A DNA stretch of 64,000 nucleotides from Nocardioides sp. JQ2195 (GCF_012272695.1 NZ_CP050902.1:3658001-3722000), one strand, 5' to 3'. Positions 52,802-61,612 are shown, counted from the first letter of the stretch. Made by a program: numbers and translations. The notes: a model not told the origin generated them from the sequence alone.

Positions 52802-54430
52802 TCAGAACCCTCCCACTCCGGGCACCCGCAGCCGCTCGACCACGAACATCACCGTCGCCGTGGCGAGGGCGAGGACGACGGAGGCAGCCAACGCCATGCC
52901 GTAGTTGTGCGTTCCCGGCGTGCCGAGCAGCCGATAGATCAGCACCGGGAGCGTGGGGTGGTCGATGCGGGCCAGGAAGGAGGTCGCGCCGAACTCTCCC
53001 AGCGAGATCGCGAACGCGAAGCCGGCGGCGGCCAGCAACGGCTTCCACACCACGGCCAGGTCGACGGTGCACAGCGCTCGCAGGGGTGAGGCGCCCAGGG
53101 AGTACGCCGCCTGGCGCTGCCGGTCGTCGATGCCGGCCAGCACCGGCACCAGCGTGCGCACCACCAGCGGCATGGCGACCAGGGCCTGCGCCATCGGGAC
53201 GAGCATCGGCGACTCACGGAAGTCGACCGGCGGATGGTCCAGGGTGATCATGAAGCCGAAGCCCAGGGTCACCGCGGAGATGCCCAGCGGCAGCATGAAG
53301 AAGCCGTCCAGCAGGCCGCGGAGGCGACGCTCGGCCGGCGAGTGCGAGCGACGGGTGACGATCACGGCGACCAGCCCACCGATCAGCAGCGAGATCCATG
53401 TCGCGTCCACGGCCGTGCGCAGCGAGTTGAGCAGGGCCTCGGTGACACTGACGTCGACCAACGAGCCGGTGCCGGCGGAGTCCAGGGCACGGAAGTTGGC
53501 GAGGCTCCACGCGCCGTCGACCCGCAGAGCGCCCACGACCAGCGTGCCGATCGGCACCGCGACCAGCAGCAGCCCGGCCGCGGCCAGCGACAGCGCGGGG
53601 ACGTCGTACGCCGTGACCCGGGCGGGAGGAACCGCACGCCGCGCGACCGGCGCCGGCGCCGAGCGCGCCCGGTGTGCCAGGGCGAGCAGCACGGTGACCA
53701 CCACCAGCTGCAGGAGGCACAGCGCAGCCGCGCCCGGCAGGTCGAAGAGGTTGGTGGTGAGCAGGTAGATCTCCGTCTCCACGGTGGCGTAGCGGAGTCC
53801 GCCGAGCACCAGCACCACGCCGAACGCGGTCGAGCAGAAGAGGAACACCACACTGGCCGCGGACACGATCGAGCCACGCAGCGCCGGGAGGGTGGCGGTC
53901 GTGAAGACCTGCCACGGCGAGGCACCGAGCGCGGCGGCGGCCTCACCGGGGCGCGGGTCGAGGGCCTCCCACGCCGAGCCGACGGTGCGGACGACGACCG
54001 CCAGGTTGAAGAACACCATCGCGGCGATGATCGTGACCGGTGAGCCGTCGAGGTCGAGGGGCGCCAGGGCCGGGAGGCGGACGAGCTGTTCGAAGGCGAT
54101 GCCGACCACGACCGTGGGCAGCACGAACGGCACCAGGAAGGCGGCCCGCAGGAGGCGGCGTCCGGGAAGGCGAAGCCGGTGGAGGACGTGGGCCGTCGGG
54201 ATGCCCAGCAGCAGCGTGACCACGGTGGCCGCGCTGGCCGACCAGACCGTGAACCACAGCACCCGCAGCACGCGCGGGCGCCGGAGCACCTCCCAGGCTG
54301 CACCCGGGGTGAGGCGACCGTCCGACCAGAGGCCCTCACCGAGCATCCCCGAGACCGGCAGCACGAAGAAGACACCGAGCACCAGGACTGGCAGGAACGC
54401 CAGCCCGGCAAGGGTCAGGAGTCGCTTCAC
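52802..54430 (-). CDS. thiP: Thiamine ABC transporter permease (ThiP-like)
   Basis: 542 residues made of two fused permease halves, each with a coupling EAA-type loop: AAAALGASPWQVFTTATLPAL in the first half and AAYSLGASPLRALCTVDLAVV in the second. About 12 membrane helices are seen. This duplicated form is typical of iron and thiamine importers. GTG 54430 starts 13 bp after the thiB stop. Confidence 0.9.
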   Translation of the reverse strand: MKRLLTLAGLAFLPVLVLGVFFVLPVSGMLGEGLWSDGRLTPGAAWEVLRRPRVLRVLWFTVWSASAATVVTLLLGIPTAHVLHRLRLPGRRLLRAAFLVPFVLPTVVVGIAFEQLVRLPALAPLDLDGSPVTIIAAMVFFNLAVVVRTVGSAWEALDPRPGEAAAALGASPWQVFTTATLPALRGSIVSAASVVFLFCSTAFGVVLVLGGLRYATVETEIYLLTTNLFDLPGAAALCLLQLVVVTVLLALAHRARSAPAPVARRAVPPARVTAYDVPALSLAAAGLLLVAVPIGTLVVGALRVDGAWSLANFRALDSAGTGSLVDVSVTEALLNSLRTAVDATWISLLIGGLVAVIVTRRSHSPAERRLRGLLDGFFMLPLGISAVTLGFGFMITLDHPPVDFRESPMLVPMAQALVAMPLVVRTLVPVLAGIDDRQRQAAYSLGASPLRALCTVDLAVVWKPLLAAAGFAFAISLGEFGATSFLARIDHPTLPVLIYRLLGTPGTHNYGMALAASVVLALATATVMFVVERLRVPGVGGF

Positions 54431-54443
54431 GGGTGGCCCGGAG

Positions 54444-55541
54444 TCATCGGCTGATGATGTCGGTCCACTCGGTGAGCCACTCGCTGCGGTGGTCGGCGAT
54501 GTCGTCGGCGGAGACCTCGATCGGCTCGGTCGGCTTCTCGGCGAACTTCGCCCAGGCCTGCGGAAGCTGGACCGAGTCGTCGACCGGGAAGACGTAGAGG
54601 CTGTCGGGCAGGGCCGCCTGCACCTCGGGGCTCAGCAACCAGTCGATGACCGCCCGGCCACCGGCTGGGTTCTTCGCGTTCTCGAGCACGCCGGCGTACT
54701 CGACCTGGCGGAAGCAGGTGTCGAGCAACGCCCTGGTGGTCGACTCACCGGTCTTGTCGTCGATGGTGAACGCCGGTGAGGTGTCGTAGGAGACCACGAT
54801 CGGTCGATCGCCCTTGCTGGCCGCGGTGAAGCCGCCGTAGTAGGCGTCGGTCCATCCCTCGGTCAGGTCGACGCCGTTGGCGATCAGGTCCTTCCAGTAG
54901 CCGGTCCAGTCGTCGCCGTACTCGCCGATGGTGGCCAGCAGGAAGGCCAGGCCGGGCGAGCTCGTGGAGGCGCCCGGGGCCACGAGCAGGTCCTGGTAGG
55001 CAGGTTCGGTGAGGTCGTCGAGCGACGCCGGCGGCTCGAGGCCCTTCTCGTCGAACCAGGCGGTGTCGACGTTGACGCACACGGACGCCTGGTCGATCGG
55101 GGCAAGCCTGTCGGCACCGTCGCCGTCGAGCTGCAGCTCGTCGGCACCGGAGGGAAGGTCCGCGGCGTAGGTCGCGAAGACGCCCTCGTCGACCGCCCGG
55201 GAGGCGAAGGTGTTGTCGACGCCGAAGGCCACGTCGCCGACCGGGTTCTGCTGGTCCAACGCCAAGGACGTAGTCAGCTTCCCGGCGTCGCCACCAGCGC
55301 GGATCCGCAGGGTCGCCCCGGTCTCCTGCTCGAACTGCCTGACCAGCTTCTTCGGGAAGTCCGAGGCGAAGGTGTCGTGGGCGACGAGCGTGATGGTGGT
55401 GCCCTCGATGGACGCCGAGGGGTCGGCGGACGAGCGGCTGGTCTCGTCGCCCCCGCCCTCCCCGAGCAACGAGCACGAGGCGGCGCCCGCCATCGTGATC
55501 GTCACGGTGATGGCAGCCACGGTGCGCGCGACGGAATGCAT
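54444..55541 (-). CDS. thiB: Thiamine ABC transporter substrate-binding lipoprotein (ThiB-like)
   Basis: 365 residues. A lipoprotein signal ends in GAASC (Cys23). The mature part begins as periplasmic binding proteins do (ITLVAHDTFASDFPKKLVRQF) and includes FGVDNTFASRA, GLEPPASLDDLTEPAYQDL and VSYDTSPAF, all resembling ThiB. It captures thiamine (or its phosphates) outside the membrane. The TPP riboswitch lies directly upstream, its conserved 3' end within 10 nt of the ATG, so control at translation is likely. Confidence 0.92.
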   Translation of the reverse strand: MHSVARTVAAITVTITMAGAASCSLLGEGGGDETSRSSADPSASIEGTTITLVAHDTFASDFPKKLVRQFEQETGATLRIRAGGDAGKLTTSLALDQQNPVGDVAFGVDNTFASRAVDEGVFATYAADLPSGADELQLDGDGADRLAPIDQASVCVNVDTAWFDEKGLEPPASLDDLTEPAYQDLLVAPGASTSSPGLAFLLATIGEYGDDWTGYWKDLIANGVDLTEGWTDAYYGGFTAASKGDRPIVVSYDTSPAFTIDDKTGESTTRALLDTCFRQVEYAGVLENAKNPAGGRAVIDWLLSPEVQAALPDSLYVFPVDDSVQLPQAWAKFAEKPTEPIEVSADDIADHRSEWLTEWTDIISR

Positions 55542-55550
55542 GGAGTCCGA

Positions 55551-55660
55551 CTCCCTTCGCCGGTGCTAACCGGATCAGGTCATGAGGGTCTGCTTCCCGG
55601 CGCGTCTCGCCGGTGGCACTCTCAGCTCCCCGGCTCGCTGGCCGGAGGGCTCCCCTGTCT
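55551..55660 (-). ncRNA. TPP (THI-box) riboswitch of the thiBPQ operon
   Basis: Read on the minus strand, the universally conserved pieces are in order: GGGGAGC near 55656-55650, GCTGAGAGTG (55630-55617 region), GACCCT, ACCTGATCCGGTTAGCACCGG and the closing GCGAAGGGAG (55560-55551). Purine-rich AAGGGAG at the end is also the only good ribosome site for thiB, 9 nt from ATG 55541. A minus-strand TAGCGT near 55680 could be the minus-10. Thiamine pyrophosphate binding should switch the transporter off. Confidence 0.95.
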
Positions 55661-55790
55661 GTTGACCTCCCACGCTACCCGGTCCCCGCGCGTGTCGAGC
55701 AACGCGGGGCCACGGTCGCTCCGCACGCGGTGACCCGTTGCGCCACCGCCACCCCACACGTGCCCGGAGCACAGCGGCAGCCGGGCGCCC

Positions 55791-56660
55791 TCAACGGGAG
55801 AGGCGTACGCCGTCCCCGACGGCCCGGGTCAGCTTCTGCGGGTTGCGGACCAGGTACATCTGCGTCACCAGCCCGGCCTCGAAGCGCACGGTGCCGACCA
55901 CGTCGAGCACCCCGTCGAGGAAGAACCGGACCGCGGGCTGGCCGTTGACGACCGCGGTGTCCACCGACACCTCCCCCTGGTCCTTGCCCAGCACTCCGGC
56001 CAGCCAGCGCAGCACCTTGTCGCGACCGGTGATCGGGCGCAACGCCGCCTGCTTGAGCCCGCCACCGTCGCTGAACATCACGACGTCGGGCGCCAGGACG
56101 TCCATCAGGGCCTGGAGGTCGCCCCCGCCGGCGGCTGTGAGGAAGCGTTCCAGCACCGCGTCGGTGTCGTCGGACGGCGTCACGCGGGGGCGGCGCGCCT
56201 GCACGTGCTTGCCCGCCCGACTGGCGATCTGGCGCACCGCCGGCTCCGACTTGTCGACGGCGGCCGCGATCTCGGCGTACTCGAAGCCGAAGACCTCCCG
56301 CAGGACGAAGACCGCGCGTTCGGTCGGTCTCAGCGTCTCGAGCACCATCAGCATCGCGGTCGAGACCGAGTCGGCCAGCTCGACGTCGTCGGCCACGTCC
56401 GACGTCGTGAACAGGGGCTCCGGCAGCCACGGTCCGACATAGGTCTCCCGGCGTCGCTCGAGCGTGCGCATCCGGTTGAGGGCCTGGCGGGTGACGATGC
56501 GCACCAGGTAGGCACGCGGATCACGCACCTCCGACTGGTCGACGTCGGCCCAGCGCAGCCAGGTCTCCTGCACCACGTCCTCCGCGTCCGCTGCCGACGA
56601 CAACATCTCGTAGGCGACGGTGAACAGCAGGTTGCGGTGCTCGACGAAGGGATCGATCAC
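55791..56660 (-). CDS. sigJ: ECF41-group RNA polymerase sigma factor (SigJ-like)
   Basis: 289 residues. Region 2 is FVEHRNLLFTVAYEMLSSAADAEDVVQETWLRW in overlapping pieces (5-37). Region 4 is LRPTERAVFVLREVFGFEY with helix-turn-helix EIAAAVDKSEPAVRQIASRA. The C-terminal SnoaL-like domain (about 167-285) has the DGGG motif and the terminal NPQK-type motif that mark ECF41 factors, which need no separate anti-sigma. It follows the CMD gene by 7 bp. An ECF41-type promoter precedes that pair. Confidence 0.92.
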   Translation of the reverse strand: MIDPFVEHRNLLFTVAYEMLSSAADAEDVVQETWLRWADVDQSEVRDPRAYLVRIVTRQALNRMRTLERRRETYVGPWLPEPLFTTSDVADDVELADSVSTAMLMVLETLRPTERAVFVLREVFGFEYAEIAAAVDKSEPAVRQIASRAGKHVQARRPRVTPSDDTDAVLERFLTAAGGGDLQALMDVLAPDVVMFSDGGGLKQAALRPITGRDKVLRWLAGVLGKDQGEVSVDTAVVNGQPAVRFFLDGVLDVVGTVRFEAGLVTQMYLVRNPQKLTRAVGDGVRLSR

Positions 56661-56667
56661 GGTGTCC

Positions 56668-57234
56668 TCACTGGGCCAACGGTGCCAGTTCGCAGCTGTC
56701 GGCGTAACCCTGCGAGGCCAGCCCCATCGCCGCGTTGGTCCGCGAGCGCAGGTTCTCGATCGAGATCATCTCGGTCAGCTCGACGATCGCCTCGGCCCCG
56801 AGCTGGCGGTGCAGCCCGGCCACCATCTCGTCGTCGACCTCGGGCGGCGTCGCGGTCATCGCCTCCGCGTAGGCCAGCACGTCGCGCTCGAGCGGCGTGA
56901 ACACGTCGCTGTCGCGCCAGACCGGGACCTGGCGCAGCTTCTTCTCGTCCAGCCCGTCGTTGTGGGCCATGAAGTAGCCGAAGTCCATGCACCAGCTGCA
57001 CCCGATCTTCGCCGCGGTCGCCATCACGGCGTACGACTTGAGGTTCGCGTCCAGAGCGTTCAGCCTGGCCACCTTTCCCTCGAACGAGAGCAGCGCCTTG
57101 GTGAGCGGCTTGTGGTGGAAGAGCACGTAGGCGAAGTCGGGGATCTCGCCGTAGGTTCGCCTCGCGTACGCCGCCAGCATGCGGCCGTAGATGCCGTCGA
57201 GACGCGCCTTGGGGATCCGGAAGTTGCTGGGCAT
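56668..57234 (-). CDS. Carboxymuconolactone decarboxylase (CMD/AhpD-like) family protein
   Basis: 188 residues. The CMD core has the redox motif CSWC in AAKIGCSWCMDFGYFMAHNDG (about residues 79-99, split here for reading) and a following helix with acidic and His residues. Such proteins act as decarboxylases or AhpD-like peroxidase partners. They are the usual genomic partner of ECF41 sigma factors (COE genes). ATG 57234 has site GGAGG at 5 nt. The promoter and a small leader hairpin lie upstream. Confidence 0.9.
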   Translation of the reverse strand: MPSNFRIPKARLDGIYGRMLAAYARRTYGEIPDFAYVLFHHKPLTKALLSFEGKVARLNALDANLKSYAVMATAAKIGCSWCMDFGYFMAHNDGLDEKKLRQVPVWRDSDVFTPLERDVLAYAEAMTATPPEVDDEMVAGLHRQLGAEAIVELTEMISIENLRSRTNAAMGLASQGYADSCELAPLAQ

Positions 57235-57251
57235 GATGCCTCCTCTGCCTG

Positions 57252-57272
57252 GGGCTCCGGCCTGTGGAGCCC
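57252..57272 (-). promoter_or_regulatory. Leader hairpin before the CMD gene
   Basis: Perfect 7-bp stem GGGCTCC/GGAGCCC with a 7-nt loop, between the ECF41 promoter and the ribosome site. Confidence 0.5.
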
Positions 57273-57284
57273 GTTCGGCATGAA

Positions 57285-57311
57285 GACACCGGCCGCCGCG
57301 GGTCTGTGACA
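57285..57311 (-). promoter_or_regulatory. ECF41-type promoter of the CMD-sigma operon
   Basis: Minus strand: TGTCACA (57311-57305), 16 bp, then TGTC (57288-57285). The group consensus is TGTCACA-N16-CGTC, so only one base differs. It lies 51-77 bp before ATG 57234. Confidence 0.75.
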
Positions 57312-57319
57312 ACCAGGTC

Positions 57320-58327
57320 TCACATGGAGTAGACGCGGGCCCCGTCGATGGTGGCCCGGGTCATCTCGCCGCGGGCGACCAGCAGCTCGAGGTGTGCCCG
57401 TGTCTCCAGCGTGGCCAGCGCCGTGTTGAAGACGTCCATCTCGGAGAGCTTGCGGTCGCGCTTGGTCCACGGGAGCTGCTGCGCCACGTCGTACGACGTG
57501 CCCGGGTTGTCGGAGATCGCGGCCCGACACAGGTCGAGGCGGTGGTCGTGGAAGGCGATCAGCTCGTCGACGCGGGCGTGGCTGGACGCGGTCACCGCGC
57601 CGTGGGCCGGCAACAGCTGCAGGTCGGGCATCGCGCGCACCTTCGCCAACGACTCCAGGAAGTCGCGCAGCGGCTGGTCGGCGAGCACCGGTTCGAAGCC
57701 GATGGACGGCGTGATGGTGGGCAGCACGTGGTCGCCCGCGAAGAGGAGGCCGTCGGCGACGTCGGCGAAGACGAAGTGGCCCTGGGTGTGTCCCGGGGTC
57801 GAGACCGCGTCGATGGTCCGCGACCCCACCGTGAGCTGGTGATCGTCCTCGAGCCAGGTGTCGGGGTACTCCCAGATGGACAGGTCCGGCGTGGAGTCGG
57901 CGGTGAAGTCCGCCCACTCCTTCGCCACGTCGGGGGCGCCGGCCAGCCGCAGCATCGGGACGTACGGGTTCTCGTCGACGTCGGTCGCGTGGATCAGGTC
58001 GAGCGTCGGCTTGTCACCGATGCCGAGCGAGACGTGGGAGCCGAACTCACGCCGGACGGTCACGGCCTGCGTGTAGTGGTCCCGGTGCACGTGGGTGACC
58101 AGGAAGGAGGTGATGTCGGAGACCTTGCGGTCGATGCTGGCCAGCGACGACTCCAGGAGCGTGCGGGCCTCCTCGATCGCCCAGCCACCGTCGACCAGGG
58201 TCAGTCCGTCACCGTTGTCGATGGCATAGACGTTGACCGCGCGCAGCCCGTCCATCGGCAGCGGCAGCGGAATGCGGTGCACGCCGGGTGCGACCTCGTA
58301 GGCGCCGGGCTCCGTCCAGTCAGTCAT
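57320..58327 (-). CDS. Metallo-beta-lactamase fold hydrolase
   Basis: 335 residues. The zinc motif HxHxDH appears as VTHVHRDHYTQ (about 79-89), with further ligands in STPGHTQGH and FAGDHVLPTITP and a late LLPAHG. Family members hydrolyse thioesters, lactones or glutathione adducts. Its place beside an SDR, an amine-dehydrogenase-like gene and an old yellow enzyme suggests CoA-thioester or lactone hydrolysis in catabolism. ATG 58327 starts it, 32 bp after the SDR stop. Confidence 0.88.
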   Translation of the reverse strand: MTDWTEPGAYEVAPGVHRIPLPLPMDGLRAVNVYAIDNGDGLTLVDGGWAIEEARTLLESSLASIDRKVSDITSFLVTHVHRDHYTQAVTVRREFGSHVSLGIGDKPTLDLIHATDVDENPYVPMLRLAGAPDVAKEWADFTADSTPDLSIWEYPDTWLEDDHQLTVGSRTIDAVSTPGHTQGHFVFADVADGLLFAGDHVLPTITPSIGFEPVLADQPLRDFLESLAKVRAMPDLQLLPAHGAVTASSHARVDELIAFHDHRLDLCRAAISDNPGTSYDVAQQLPWTKRDRKLSEMDVFNTALATLETRAHLELLVARGEMTRATIDGARVYSM

Positions 58328-58359
58328 CCACTCACCATGGCATGTACTCGCCGGTCACA

Positions 58360-59220
58360 TCAGGTGAGGTCCGGCACACCGGGACCCGGCAGCCCCAGGT
58401 CCGGCACACCGGGATCCGGCAGCCCCAGGTCCGGCAGCCCGAGATCGAGGTTGGGCTGCTGGATGCCTCCGTCGATCTCGAGGAGCTTGCCGGTGACGTA
58501 CTGCCCGGCCCGCGAAGCCAGGTAGAGCACTCCCGCGGCGACGTCCTCCGCCTCCCCCACGCGGCCCAGCGGCGTCCTGGTCTCCAGCTGGTCCATCATC
58601 TCCGGGACGCCGGCGACGAACTCGAGCGCGCTGGTCATCACCGATCCCACGAAGATCCCGTTGACCCTGATCCGCGGGGAGAGGTCGGTGGCGGCGAGCC
58701 TGGTCCAGTGGGCCAGTGCCGCCTTCGCCGTGCCGTAGGCGAGGTAGCCGCGACCCGCCGTGCGGCCCATCATGGAGCTGATGCTGACGATCGACTGCTG
58801 CCCGCCGGGAGCTTCGAGCATCAGCGGCACCGCTGCCCGGGTCAGCGCGTGGGCGGTGCTGACGTTGAAGTGGAACGACTCCTCCAGGTAGTCCACATCC
58901 GTGTCCAGGAAGGCGTTCGGGATGGTGCCGCCCACGTTGTTGACCACGATGTCGAGGCGCCCGAACTCGTCGTACGCCGCCTGCGCGAGGCCGGCGGCCG
59001 CGTCGGTGTCCGTCAGGTCCGCCGGCACCACGAGCGCTCGCCGGCCGATGCTGCGGACCTGCTCGGCGACCGCTTCGAGCTGGTCGGTGTGCCGAGCAGA
59101 GATGAGGACGTCGGCGCCGGCCTCGGCCAGGGCGATCGCGGTGGCTGCGCCGATCCCGCGGCCGGCGCCGGTGACCACGGCAGCGTGGTCGGCGACCGAG
59201 AACCGGTCGAGGATGCTCAC
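58360..59220 (-). CDS. Short-chain dehydrogenase/reductase with a repeat-bearing C-terminal tail
   Basis: 286 residues. NAD(P) motif [17 protein letters not shown] (15-31), NNVGG, catalytic Ser in [10 protein letters not shown] and YxxxK in [11 protein letters not shown]. The classical fold ends near [10 protein letters not shown]. The last 30 residues are a Leu/Gly/Pro/Asp repeat (units like [10 protein letters not shown]) encoded by a 30-bp tandem repeat. GTG 59220 overlaps the upstream stop by 4 bp. Likely acts on a hydroxy- or keto-acyl intermediate. Confidence 0.92.
   Translation of the reverse strand: MSILDRFSVADHAAVVTGAGRGIGAATAIALAEAGADVLISARHTDQLEAVAEQVRSIGRRALVVPADLTDTDAAAGLAQAAYDEFGRLDIVVNNVGGTIPNAFLDTDVDYLEESFHFNVSTAHALTRAAVPLMLEAPGGQQSIVSISSMMGRTAGRGYLAYGTAKAALAHWTRLAATDLSPRIRVNGIFVGSVMTSALEFVAGVPEMMDQLETRTPLGRVGEAEDVAAGVLYLASRAGQYVTGKLLEIDGGIQQPNLDLGLPDLGLPDPGVPDLGLPGPGVPDLT
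58369..58443. repeat. 30-bp in-frame tandem repeat at the 3' end of the SDR gene
   Basis: Two full copies (58369-58398, 58399-58428) differ at one base, and a half copy follows (58429-58443). The period is a multiple of three, so changes in copy number keep the frame. Confidence 0.85.
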
Positions 59221-60302
59221 GAGACCAGGCCCTTGCCGGTCACGTGGAAGAGGTCGAGCGCGGTGACGATCCCGGGCTTGGCGGCGACGACGGAGGAGAC
59301 CGAGTTCACCAGTCGTTGGGCGGTGGTGACCATGCCCGAGACGTTGTGGTCGCCGTCCTCCCCCCGATGGGTGAAGTCGACCTTCATCATCGGCTGGCCG
59401 GTGATCTCGACGCGATAGCAACCGCCGCCCTCGGACGGGGTCGGCCACTCGGGCACCTGGTCCTCCGCGGTCCGCGTGACGTGCTCGAGGATCACCTTGT
59501 CCTCGCCGTCGACCCGTCCGATCACCTGGAACCTCACCGCGCCCATGGTGCCTGCGGCGATGTCGACGCTCACCGTCCTGGTGTCCACCTCGGCGGGGCG
59601 GCGGTCGACGGTCTCGGTGAGCGGCTCGTCGAGGGTCAGCCCGAGCCCCGCGGCGATCTGACGGACCACCGATCCCCAACCCATGCTGAGGATTCCCGGC
59701 TGCCACAGCATCACGTCGTCGGCGTCGACGGGCTTGCCGAAGCCGAAGATGTCGCGCATCACCACGGGTTGGTAGTAGGTCGAGTAGTCGGCGATCTCGC
59801 TGACCCTGACCTGGTCGATGCGCTGGGACAGGGAGGTCATCACGAGCGGGAGGACGTCGTTGGCGAAGCCGGGGTCGATGCCGTTGACGTGGAGGCTGGC
59901 GGCGCCGTCGGCGCAGGCCTTCTCGAGCTGTTCGAGGGCGTCCGCCCAGAGCGCGCCGTAGGGGTACTGCAACAGGACGGGTCCGCTGGAGACCACGTTG
60001 ATGCCGGCTGCGACGAACGCCTGCAGGTCCTCGATCGACTCGAAGATGCGGTCGTCGGTCATCGCCGTGTGCACGATCGCATCGGGCTTCAGGGCGAGGA
60101 GCGCCTCCCGGTCGGTGGTGGCGGTGATGCCCAGGTCGCGGTCGAGTCCGGCCAGGCGACCGGCATCCTGCCCGTCCTTCTCCGGGCTCGACACCCAGAC
60201 CCCGACGAGCTGCAGGTCGGGGTGACGGTCGATTCCGGCGATCACGTGCCGGCCGACGGTTCCGGTGGACCAGCCGACGACGCGCAGGGGTGGTGTGCTC
60301 AT
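59217..60302 (-). CDS. Dihydrodipicolinate reductase/amine dehydrogenase-like NAD(P) protein
   Basis: 361 residues. Rossmann start [19 protein letters not shown] (6-24), then [33 protein letters not shown] and [15 protein letters not shown]. These follow the N-terminal DapB-like and C-terminal 2,4-diaminopentanoate dehydrogenase-like layout of proteins common in actinobacterial catabolic clusters. Substrate unknown. ATG 60302 lies 7 nt after TAGATT (leaderless), and a KstR-like operator overlaps that minus-10. Confidence 0.85.
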   Translation of the reverse strand: MSTPPLRVVGWSTGTVGRHVIAGIDRHPDLQLVGVWVSSPEKDGQDAGRLAGLDRDLGITATTDREALLALKPDAIVHTAMTDDRIFESIEDLQAFVAAGINVVSSGPVLLQYPYGALWADALEQLEKACADGAASLHVNGIDPGFANDVLPLVMTSLSQRIDQVRVSEIADYSTYYQPVVMRDIFGFGKPVDADDVMLWQPGILSMGWGSVVRQIAAGLGLTLDEPLTETVDRRPAEVDTRTVSVDIAAGTMGAVRFQVIGRVDGEDKVILEHVTRTAEDQVPEWPTPSEGGGCYRVEITGQPMMKVDFTHRGEDGDHNVSGMVTTAQRLVNSVSSVVAAKPGIVTALDLFHVTGKGLVS

Positions 60303-60312
60303 GGCAATCAAT

Positions 60313-60328
60313 CTAGAACACGTTCTAG
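60313..60328. promoter_or_regulatory. KstR-like operator 1
   Basis: CTAGAAC-AC-GTTCTAG, perfect arms, containing the AACnnGTT core. It overlaps the minus-10 TAGATT of the gene starting at 60302. Confidence 0.7.
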
Positions 60329-60358
60329 GTCCTGGGAAGGTTGCTCCGCGATCAGGGC

Positions 60359-61540
60359 TCACCCACGGAGGTCGACCAGCTCCGGGCAGTGGGTGCCTGC
60401 GGGGTCGTAGATCGTGGGCATGCACCGGTTGCAGTGGATGCACGCCCCCACGCCTCGCCGCTCGTCCTCGAGCCGGCGGACGAGATCCGGCTCGTGGAGC
60501 AGGGCCCGGGCCATCGCGACGTACTGGAAGCCGAGCGACATCGCCCGCTCGATGGTGGCGCGCCGGTTGATCCCGCCCAGGAGCACCAGGGACATGGTCA
60601 GCGCCTTGCGGAACTCGAGCGCCTTGTCGAGGAAGTAGGCCTCCTCGAAGTCGTAGGCCTTCAGGAACCTCGAGCCGACCGTGCGCATCCCCAGACGCAC
60701 GGGCAGCGGCATCGCGGCCGCGAACTCGCGCAGCGGCACCCCTCCACGGAAGAGGTACATCGGGTTCATCAAGGAGCTGCCACCGCTCAGCTGCAGGGCA
60801 TCCAGGGTCCGGTCCGCCTCGAGCATCTGGGCGAGCTCGACCCCCTCGGCCAGCGTGACCCCGCCTCGGAAGCCGTCACTGAGGCTGGTCTTGCCGATCA
60901 CCGCCGCCGCGTCACCCACCTCCTCGCGCACGGCGCGGGCGATCTGCCTGGCCAGCCGGGACCGGTTCTCCAGGGAGCCGCCCCATCCGTCCCTGCGACG
61001 GTTCAGCCCCGGAGCCAGGAACGACGAGAGCAGGTAGCTGTGGCTCATGTGGATCTCGAGCACGTCGAAGCCGGCGTCGACCAGGGTCCTCGCGGTGGCG
61101 GCGTACGCACGGGTGATCCGGGCGAGGTCGCGCGCCGTCGCGCTGCGGATCATCTGCATCGACAGCGGGCTCGGCATCGGGCTCGCGGCCAGCGCGTGCG
61201 CTCCGTTGGAGCGGCCGTTGGCCACGGGGCCGGCGTGACCGATCTGGCCGGAGATGCGACCGCCTGCGTCGTGCACGGCCTGCGCCAGCCGGGCCAGGCC
61301 GGGCGCGGTCGAGCCGCCGACGACGATCTGCTGCTTGTGGGTGCGACCCTCCGGTGAGACGGCGAGATAGGCCACCGTGGTGAGCCCGACACCACCCTCG
61401 GCCAGCTCGCGGTGGAAGGCGATCAGGTCATCAGTGACCAGGCCGTAGGGGGTCCGCCCCTCGAACGTGGCCGCCTTGATGATGCGATTGCGCAGCTGGA
61501 CTGGTCCCAGCGTCGCGGGACGGAAGGCATCGACCTGCAT
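60359..61540 (-). CDS. NADH:flavin oxidoreductase (old yellow enzyme / enoate reductase type)
   Basis: 393 residues. FMN-barrel motifs: LRNRIIKAATFEGRTPYG (16-33), GQIGHAG, FDVLEIHMSHSYLLSSFLAP with the catalytic His, and NRRRDGWGGSLENRSR. The C-terminus has Cys in CIHCNRC and a later THC, resembling the iron-sulfur ligands of 2,4-dienoyl-CoA reductase, though the large FAD domain is absent. ATG 61540 has TAGTCT 6 nt upstream, overlapped by KstR-like operator 2. Probably reduces an enoyl substrate in lipid or steroid catabolism. Confidence 0.9.
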   Translation of the reverse strand: MQVDAFRPATLGPVQLRNRIIKAATFEGRTPYGLVTDDLIAFHRELAEGGVGLTTVAYLAVSPEGRTHKQQIVVGGSTAPGLARLAQAVHDAGGRISGQIGHAGPVANGRSNGAHALAASPMPSPLSMQMIRSATARDLARITRAYAATARTLVDAGFDVLEIHMSHSYLLSSFLAPGLNRRRDGWGGSLENRSRLARQIARAVREEVGDAAAVIGKTSLSDGFRGGVTLAEGVELAQMLEADRTLDALQLSGGSSLMNPMYLFRGGVPLREFAAAMPLPVRLGMRTVGSRFLKAYDFEEAYFLDKALEFRKALTMSLVLLGGINRRATIERAMSLGFQYVAMARALLHEPDLVRRLEDERRGVGACIHCNRCMPTIYDPAGTHCPELVDLRG

Positions 61541-61548
61541 CGGGCCAG

Positions 61549-61566
61549 ACTAGAACACGATCTAGT
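61549..61566. promoter_or_regulatory. KstR-like operator 2
   Basis: ACTAGAACACGATCTAGT, an 18-bp near-palindrome that differs from operator 1 at one core base (GAT for GTT). It overlaps the minus-10 of the oxidoreductase gene. Confidence 0.6.
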
Positions 61567-61580
61567 TTGGTGGCGGCTAG

Positions 61581-61612
61581 TCTCCTGAACAACAAATCTC
61601 CTGAACAACAAA
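61581..61612. repeat. 16-bp perfect tandem duplication
   Basis: The unit tctcctgaacaacaaa occurs twice with no spacer, in the 96-bp divergent region. It would lie in the promoter or leader of the gene at 61637. Confidence 0.8.
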
